This document shows positions 8,401 through 10,460 of a stretch of 10,460 nucleotides of DNA, piece by piece (position 1 is the first letter of the stretch; each line of letters starts with the position of its first letter). The notes below the pieces were generated by a model. It was not told the origin of the DNA and ran no database searches. It saw only the letters and a list, made by a program, of their open reading frames with translations. This DNA is from CAZRDB01 sp964598695 (GTDB lineage: Bacteria > Armatimonadota > Zipacnadia > UBA1398): NCBI GenBank assembly GCA_964598695.1, contig CAZRDB010000184.1, positions 1-10,460 on the forward strand, given 5' to 3'. The position numbers were made by a program, and so were the translations under genes.

Positions 8401-8926
8401 CGAACGGGGTCGCCGCGTCGCCCAACTCGAGCTGCAGGTCGTCGACGAGGATCTCCGCAGTCTCCGACTCTGTCACGAACATCACCGGAACCTCCGCCGC
8501 GTCGGCCGCGAACACGCCGACGACGCGCTCCCACTCCGCGGAGGCGGGAACGGGGAACCGGAACTGCCAGTCCTTCCCGGCGCCGAGCCACGCCACGCCG
8601 GGCTCCGCGCTCTTCACGTAGCAGCTCAGCGTGTAGGTGCTGCCGGCCTGCACCCGCACGTTCCGCCACACGCGCCCGAACACGTGCGGCGATTGCGGCG
8701 AGGGGTTCGTCACCCGCAGACAGCGGGCGCCGAGGTGGCCCTGACCCTCCACGAGCGTGAAGGCGGCGTTGGCCGCGCCGCTCTCGACGTTCCACTCGGC
8801 GGGGCGGTCGGCCAGGACCTGCTCGAACGAGGGGTTGGACAGCAGGTTGCGGGGCTCCTGCCCCCGGGCCACGGAGGGCGCCAGGAGCAGGAGCGGAAGC
8901 AACACAGAGCCGGCCGAAGCACGCAT
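5423..8926 (-). CDS. Exported multidomain GH42-like glycoside hydrolase with two tandem carbohydrate-binding-like domains
   Basis: This protein has 1167 residues from the chosen ATG. The signal peptide MRASAGSVLLPLLLLAPSVA is followed by RGQ, and cleavage is likely near residue 23. Two CBM4/9-like jelly-roll domains follow (about 27-178 and 200-356), each opening with a NL(L/I)xNxxFE motif. Then come an Ig-like domain (about 364-460), a helical segment (464-545) and a TIM barrel (about 580-950). SNEPIY (711-716) supplies acid/base candidate Glu713, and FNTENH (872-877) supplies nucleophile candidate Glu875, as in clan A retaining glycosidases such as GH42. Residues 957-1050 resemble the GH42 trimerisation domain, followed by a small C-terminal beta domain. 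The substrate is unknown; beta-galactosidase is only one option. An in-frame GTG at 8971 would extend the protein by 15 residues, but the ATG at 8926 has a good GGGAGGA and puts the signal peptide at the N-terminus. It opens the tightly packed three-gene glycosidase block. Confidence 0.8.
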   Translation of the reverse strand: MRASAGSVLLPLLLLAPSVARGQEPRNLLSNPSFEQVLADRPAEWNVESGAANAAFTLVEGQGHLGARCLRVTNPSPQSPHVFGRVWRNVRVQAGSTYTLSCYVKSAEPGVAWLGAGKDWQFRFPVPASAEWERVVGVFAADAAEVPVMFVTESETAEILVDDLQLELGDAATPFVFLPPPTAGEAALHLLPLGREATGENLIANSGFERAEAGLPVGWAFSARNTDSTCTLDDTVRHGGKASVRFTNGTPFGAHVYGLATYTPEIAVEPSTLYTLSAYYRTVDAGMAWIGGGPDWLVRLVAPETKGEWRRASTTFQTRADQTTFNLLASTESPTTGVWFDDVKLERGAFATPYVPEEGASEPSLILDLPKEVAADDTLALNAWLVVPERSAAARLEAELSGPGGVLARAEQPAPTGLVEVRFLYGVPVEGPEDCHYVLRLSDAAGTLLCEASTDFRLVSAAANRARITALRATAQELRTRLDALAAGGADVAYPLVSLTVLEQFVGFAEEDNQAGWTPRARTQLVELVDIATRCEAELTALETGARLPAVPRYRISPVRIADGAFRTQVTWPDGRVEDDWPLVFTGYGHFSSVVRDLPLMQGYGMNVIQIEMGPSSVVTGPDSLNTEPIDGLVRSLDRAAESGVAVCLLLSPHYMPDWVYEKWPEVGGVEGGFLRYSIDSPHTRAVLERFLRTIVPRVASHPALHSFCLSNEPIYRDATRAPENRPLYNAWLRQRHGTIEAVSAAHRATYASFDDVPVDPPPAGVTPTRQARYDYYRFNNERFAAWHRWMADVIHEMAPEVPVHAKAMNTVFSSVGQNMGVDPELFCEFSQIAGNDCWKWYSGGRNGYASEWQGENMYFDLQRSILGQPIFNTENHVIVDREKGTIPAAHIRNIIWQSAIHGEGASTTWVWERTYDERSDFAGSIMHRPECCDAHGRTGLDLLRLGPEANAFQREPARVALVYSIASLCYGLDAERILGRTYEALNFTGEKIDFLTEKQLARGDAGKYALVIAAGTTNLPEDAYRGLEQYAEAGGRVLAVGEGSLTRDDRDRPRAWGPATGLTRVDEAVARELLPALLAQLDSLPGERPVRAIDPETDGPAWGIEALTAQLDGRRLVNLTNYLPTPVRFRLEGASGAWIERFSGRPCPAEIELQPLEVMLVDDQGR
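5426..5430 (-). promoter_or_regulatory. Ribosome binding site for the GH14/GH42-like gene, inside the end of the upstream gene
   Basis: GGAGG followed directly by TAG: the Shine-Dalgarno sequence is made by the last two sense codons (GGG AGG) of the upstream gene, whose TAG stop is at 5423-5425. The spacer to the ATG is 7 bases. Translational coupling between the two exported glycosidase genes is likely. Confidence 0.8.
7859..8329 (-). repeat. Second copy of tandem CBM4/9-like domain (within the GH42-like gene)
   Basis: Residues about 200-356. It matches the first copy most clearly where STLYTLSAYYRTVDAGMAWI (271-290) aligns with GSTYTLSCYVKSAEPGVAWL (95-114). Equivalent residues are about 174 apart (His255 and His81). 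The similarity is at protein level; the DNA copies have diverged, so the duplication is old. Confidence 0.75.
8393..8848 (-). repeat. First copy of tandem CBM4/9-like domain (within the GH42-like gene)
   Basis: Residues about 27-178, starting NLLSNPSFE and ending near the conserved DDLQLE strand (162-167), which pairs with DDVKLE (341-346) in the second copy. Such domains bind soluble or amorphous glycans; the ligand here is unknown. Confidence 0.75.
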
Positions 8927-8931
8927 GTACG

Positions 8932-8938
8932 TCCTCCC
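8932..8938 (-). promoter_or_regulatory. Ribosome binding site for the CBM-GH42-like gene
   Basis: GGGAGGA lies 5 bases before the ATG at 8926. It supports that start over the GTG at 8971, whose upstream bases show no comparable motif. Confidence 0.75.
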
Positions 8939-8983
8939 GTCACACGGCGGCACGCGAGGCCGTACGGCCACACGCCGCGGGGG

Positions 8984-10270
8984 CTACAGCAGGATGAACT
9001 CGCGCTGGCGAGAGCCCATCATGCGGCAGCCGGTCTCCTCGAAGACGACGTCCTCTTCCACAGACAGGCGGAGGTTGGCTCCGTCCCACTCCGGCACGGG
9101 ACCCTCGACCGAGAGTTCGGCCGTGAACGCGTTGCCCACCGTCAGCCGGACATCGCCGCGCCCCACGCAGGCCTCCTGCTCCCACGGCAGGCCGATGAGC
9201 GGCCCCGGCTCGTGCAGCAGGTAGCCCAGCGAGTGGGAGTAGATCCGCGGGTTCGGGATCCCCTCGGCCCGCGCTCGCGTGAGCGCCGCGTTCAGGATCT
9301 CGTTGCCCGTCCGGCCTTCCGCGAACTCGCCCATGTAGACATCCTGCAAGCGGTTCGCCTCGGCCAGCATCCGGCGGGCGCCCTCCGGGGCGCCTTGCTC
9401 GCCCGGCCGCAGCACGTAGGCCCACTGCTGGTGGTCGGTCTTGAGCCGGAGGTAGTCGATGCCCACATCGCAGTGCAGCAGGTCGCCCGGGTAGATCGTC
9501 CGGTCACCCTTGAGCTGCTCGGCCCGTTGCGGGCTGCGCACCGTACGGAAGTACGGCTTGAACGAGATCCCCACACCGAGGTCAGTCGCCCGCTGCCAGT
9601 AGTGCCACTCGAGGTCGTCGGCCGTGGTGTAGCCGGGAACGATGACCTCGCGCGAGAAGCACTCGCGGATGATCTCCTTGCCGAGGAGCACGTTGTGCTC
9701 CATCAGGTCGATGTCGGTGGGGGTCAGCGTCGCGAGCCACCGCGTCGCGGCGGCCTCGGCCGAGACGACCCGGCCGCGGAACTCCTCCGGCAGCCGCTCC
9801 ATGAGCTGCAGGTAGAGGTTGTGGGTGAGCCCTCCGCCCGCCCACTCGACCGAGCCGATGTTGACGCCGATTCGCGCGGGGTTCCGCTCGGAGACGATCT
9901 TCACGAACATCTCCCATTGCGGCCCCTCGAGCTGGCCCTGGTACGGCTGCTCGCACAGCCCGCGCATGTCGGTGCCGGAGACGCTCAGGCGCTCGACGCC
10001 CAGTTCCTCGCCCCGGTCGTAGAAGACCAGGATCTGCAGGATCGGGCACCAGGTGTCCATTGGAATCATCGTGGCGTAGCACGGATCGAGATCGTCCTCC
10101 TGGCACAGGAGAACCCACATGTCGAGTCCGGCCTCACGCATCGCGACCGGGAGCACCTCGGCGTAGCGACGGGCCAGCGTGCGGTGGATCACCTCCGCGC
10201 GCTGCCGCATGGGCAGCACCCGCGGCGCTAAGCCGGCGCGCTCGGAGTTCCGGGAACCAGTGTCCAACAT
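8984..10270 (-). CDS. M24 family metallopeptidase (Xaa-Pro aminopeptidase/creatinase fold)
   Basis: This 428-residue protein (from the ATG at 10270) has a creatinase-like N-terminal domain (about 21-180) and a pita-bread C-terminal domain (about 186-420). All five M24 metal ligands are present: Asp268 in CDVG and Asp279, spaced 11 apart as in PepP, then His346 in SHSLGY, Glu385 in TAEL and Glu405 in VEEDVV. His353 in LLHEPGP matches the second conserved histidine. Family members use a two-metal centre to cleave X-Pro peptide bonds, but the fold also includes non-peptidase creatinases, so the substrate is open. There is no signal peptide, so it is probably cytoplasmic. A TTG directly precedes the ATG in frame (10271-10273), and AGGA lies 7 bases from the TTG and 10 from the ATG, so either may be used; a further ATG lies 20 codons in. 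It sits 57 bases upstream of the exported glycosidase gene and 49 bases after the partial right-hand gene. A role in glycan use is not evident. Confidence 0.87.
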   Translation of the reverse strand: MLDTGSRNSERAGLAPRVLPMRQRAEVIHRTLARRYAEVLPVAMREAGLDMWVLLCQEDDLDPCYATMIPMDTWCPILQILVFYDRGEELGVERLSVSGTDMRGLCEQPYQGQLEGPQWEMFVKIVSERNPARIGVNIGSVEWAGGGLTHNLYLQLMERLPEEFRGRVVSAEAAATRWLATLTPTDIDLMEHNVLLGKEIIRECFSREVIVPGYTTADDLEWHYWQRATDLGVGISFKPYFRTVRSPQRAEQLKGDRTIYPGDLLHCDVGIDYLRLKTDHQQWAYVLRPGEQGAPEGARRMLAEANRLQDVYMGEFAEGRTGNEILNAALTRARAEGIPNPRIYSHSLGYLLHEPGPLIGLPWEQEACVGRGDVRLTVGNAFTAELSVEGPVPEWDGANLRLSVEEDVVFEETGCRMMGSRQREFILL

Positions 10271-10280
10271 CAAGCTCTCT

Positions 10281-10288
10281 TCCTCTCT
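10281..10288 (-). promoter_or_regulatory. Probable ribosome binding site for the M24 peptidase
   Basis: AGAGAGGA is purine-rich and contains AGGA at 10281-10284, 7 bases from a TTG and 10 bases from the following ATG. The match is weaker than at the other genes and leaves the start open by one codon. Confidence 0.45.
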
Positions 10289-10319
10289 GTGGGGCCAATG
10301 CGACGAGCCGGTGGACCGC

Positions 10320-10460
10320 CTAACGGATCGGCCTGGGGTCGAAGACCCAGACGTGGCCGGGACGGTCGTCGAACGTGAAGCTCTCAGGCGGCAGCGTCCC
10401 CTCGAGCCACGCGCCTGCCTTCTCCGCCGCGGCGAGAAGCCCCTGCAGGAAACGCCCCGC
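10320..10460 (-). CDS. C-terminal end of an unrecognised protein (runs off right edge)
   Basis: A minus-strand frame is open from the window edge to a TAG at 10320-10322 and encodes 46 residues. It reads as ordinary protein: a short helical, Ala-rich part (FLQGLLAAAEKAGAWLEG) followed by TLPPESFTFDDRPGHVWVFD and a basic tail, PRPIR. The mix of acidic, aromatic and basic residues and the codon use match the neighbours, unlike the shadow frames. It ends 49 bases before the M24 gene in the same direction, so it probably belongs to the same operon. I do not recognise the family from this fragment. Confidence 0.6.
   Translation of the reverse strand, partial: AGRFLQGLLAAAEKAGAWLEGTLPPESFTFDDRPGHVWVFDPRPIR

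Larger units (their letters stand above)
1..10460 (-). other. Putative single operon: glycan-degradation genes with an M24 peptidase
   Basis: All six genes point the same way with gaps of 49, 57, 4, 12 and 43 bases. No promoter-like or terminator-like element is visible in the gaps. The three glycosidase-type genes form the tightest block. Both operon ends lie outside the window, so transporter, regulator and remaining enzymes, if any, are not seen. Confidence 0.65.

Noticed and set aside
8958..8969. 12-base perfect palindrome GGCCGTACGGCC in the gap before the CBM-GH42-like gene, considered as operator or terminator
   Set aside because: A few palindromes of this length are expected by chance in 10 kb of GC-rich DNA. 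It has no loop or T-run for a terminator and no promoter beside it.
8927..8971. GTG start adding 15 residues to the CBM-GH42-like protein
   Set aside because: It would bury the signal peptide behind a Pro/Arg-rich leader, and it lacks a ribosome binding site as good as the one before the ATG at 8926.
7355..10231. 958-codon plus-strand open frame spanning parts of the CBM-GH42-like and M24 genes
   Set aside because: It crosses two well-supported genes on the other strand, has the same skewed composition and lacks motifs.

Overview
The window is a GC-rich stretch of bacterial DNA in which every supportable gene lies on the minus strand, so transcription runs from right to left. It holds four complete genes and two genes cut by the window edges. 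Gaps between genes are only 4 to 57 bases, and I see no convincing promoter or terminator, so this is most simply the middle of one longer operon. Strong Shine-Dalgarno sequences (GGAGG or GAGGAG types) precede most starts. The GC content, the large multidomain secreted glycosidases and the lack of an adjacent SusC/SusD pair suggest an environmental, probably metagenome-derived bacterium of a group such as Planctomycetota or Armatimonadota. That placement is a low-confidence inference: no rRNA or marker gene is present.

In order of transcription: (1) the last 46 codons of an unrecognised protein (10320-10460); (2) an M24-family metallopeptidase of the Xaa-Pro aminopeptidase/creatinase fold with all five metal ligands (8984-10270); (3) a secreted 1167-residue protein with two tandem carbohydrate-binding-like jelly-roll domains followed by a GH42-like clan A catalytic domain (5423-8926); (4) a secreted 936-residue protein with a GH14/GH42-like barrel between beta-sandwich domains (2608-5418); (5) a GH2 beta-mannosidase-like enzyme without a signal peptide (304-2595); (6) the start of another exported protein (1-260) that runs off the left edge.

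Genes 3, 4 and 5 are the core. They are separated by 4 and 12 bases, and the ribosome binding site of each downstream gene overlaps the stop codon of the gene before it, which points to translational coupling. The likely story is a glycan-degradation locus: two exported glycosidase-like proteins act outside the cytoplasm, and the cytoplasmic beta-mannosidase-like enzyme finishes short products. Substrate, transporter and regulator are not visible. The two exported proteins are the most interesting content, because their catalytic motifs only loosely match the classical families.

The first ~90 bases look abnormal (many G and C runs, a short perfect inverted repeat, a degenerate translation) and may be poor sequence at a contig end. 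The many long plus-strand open frames are high-GC shadows. I found no tRNA, rRNA, CRISPR array, insertion sequence or phage gene.
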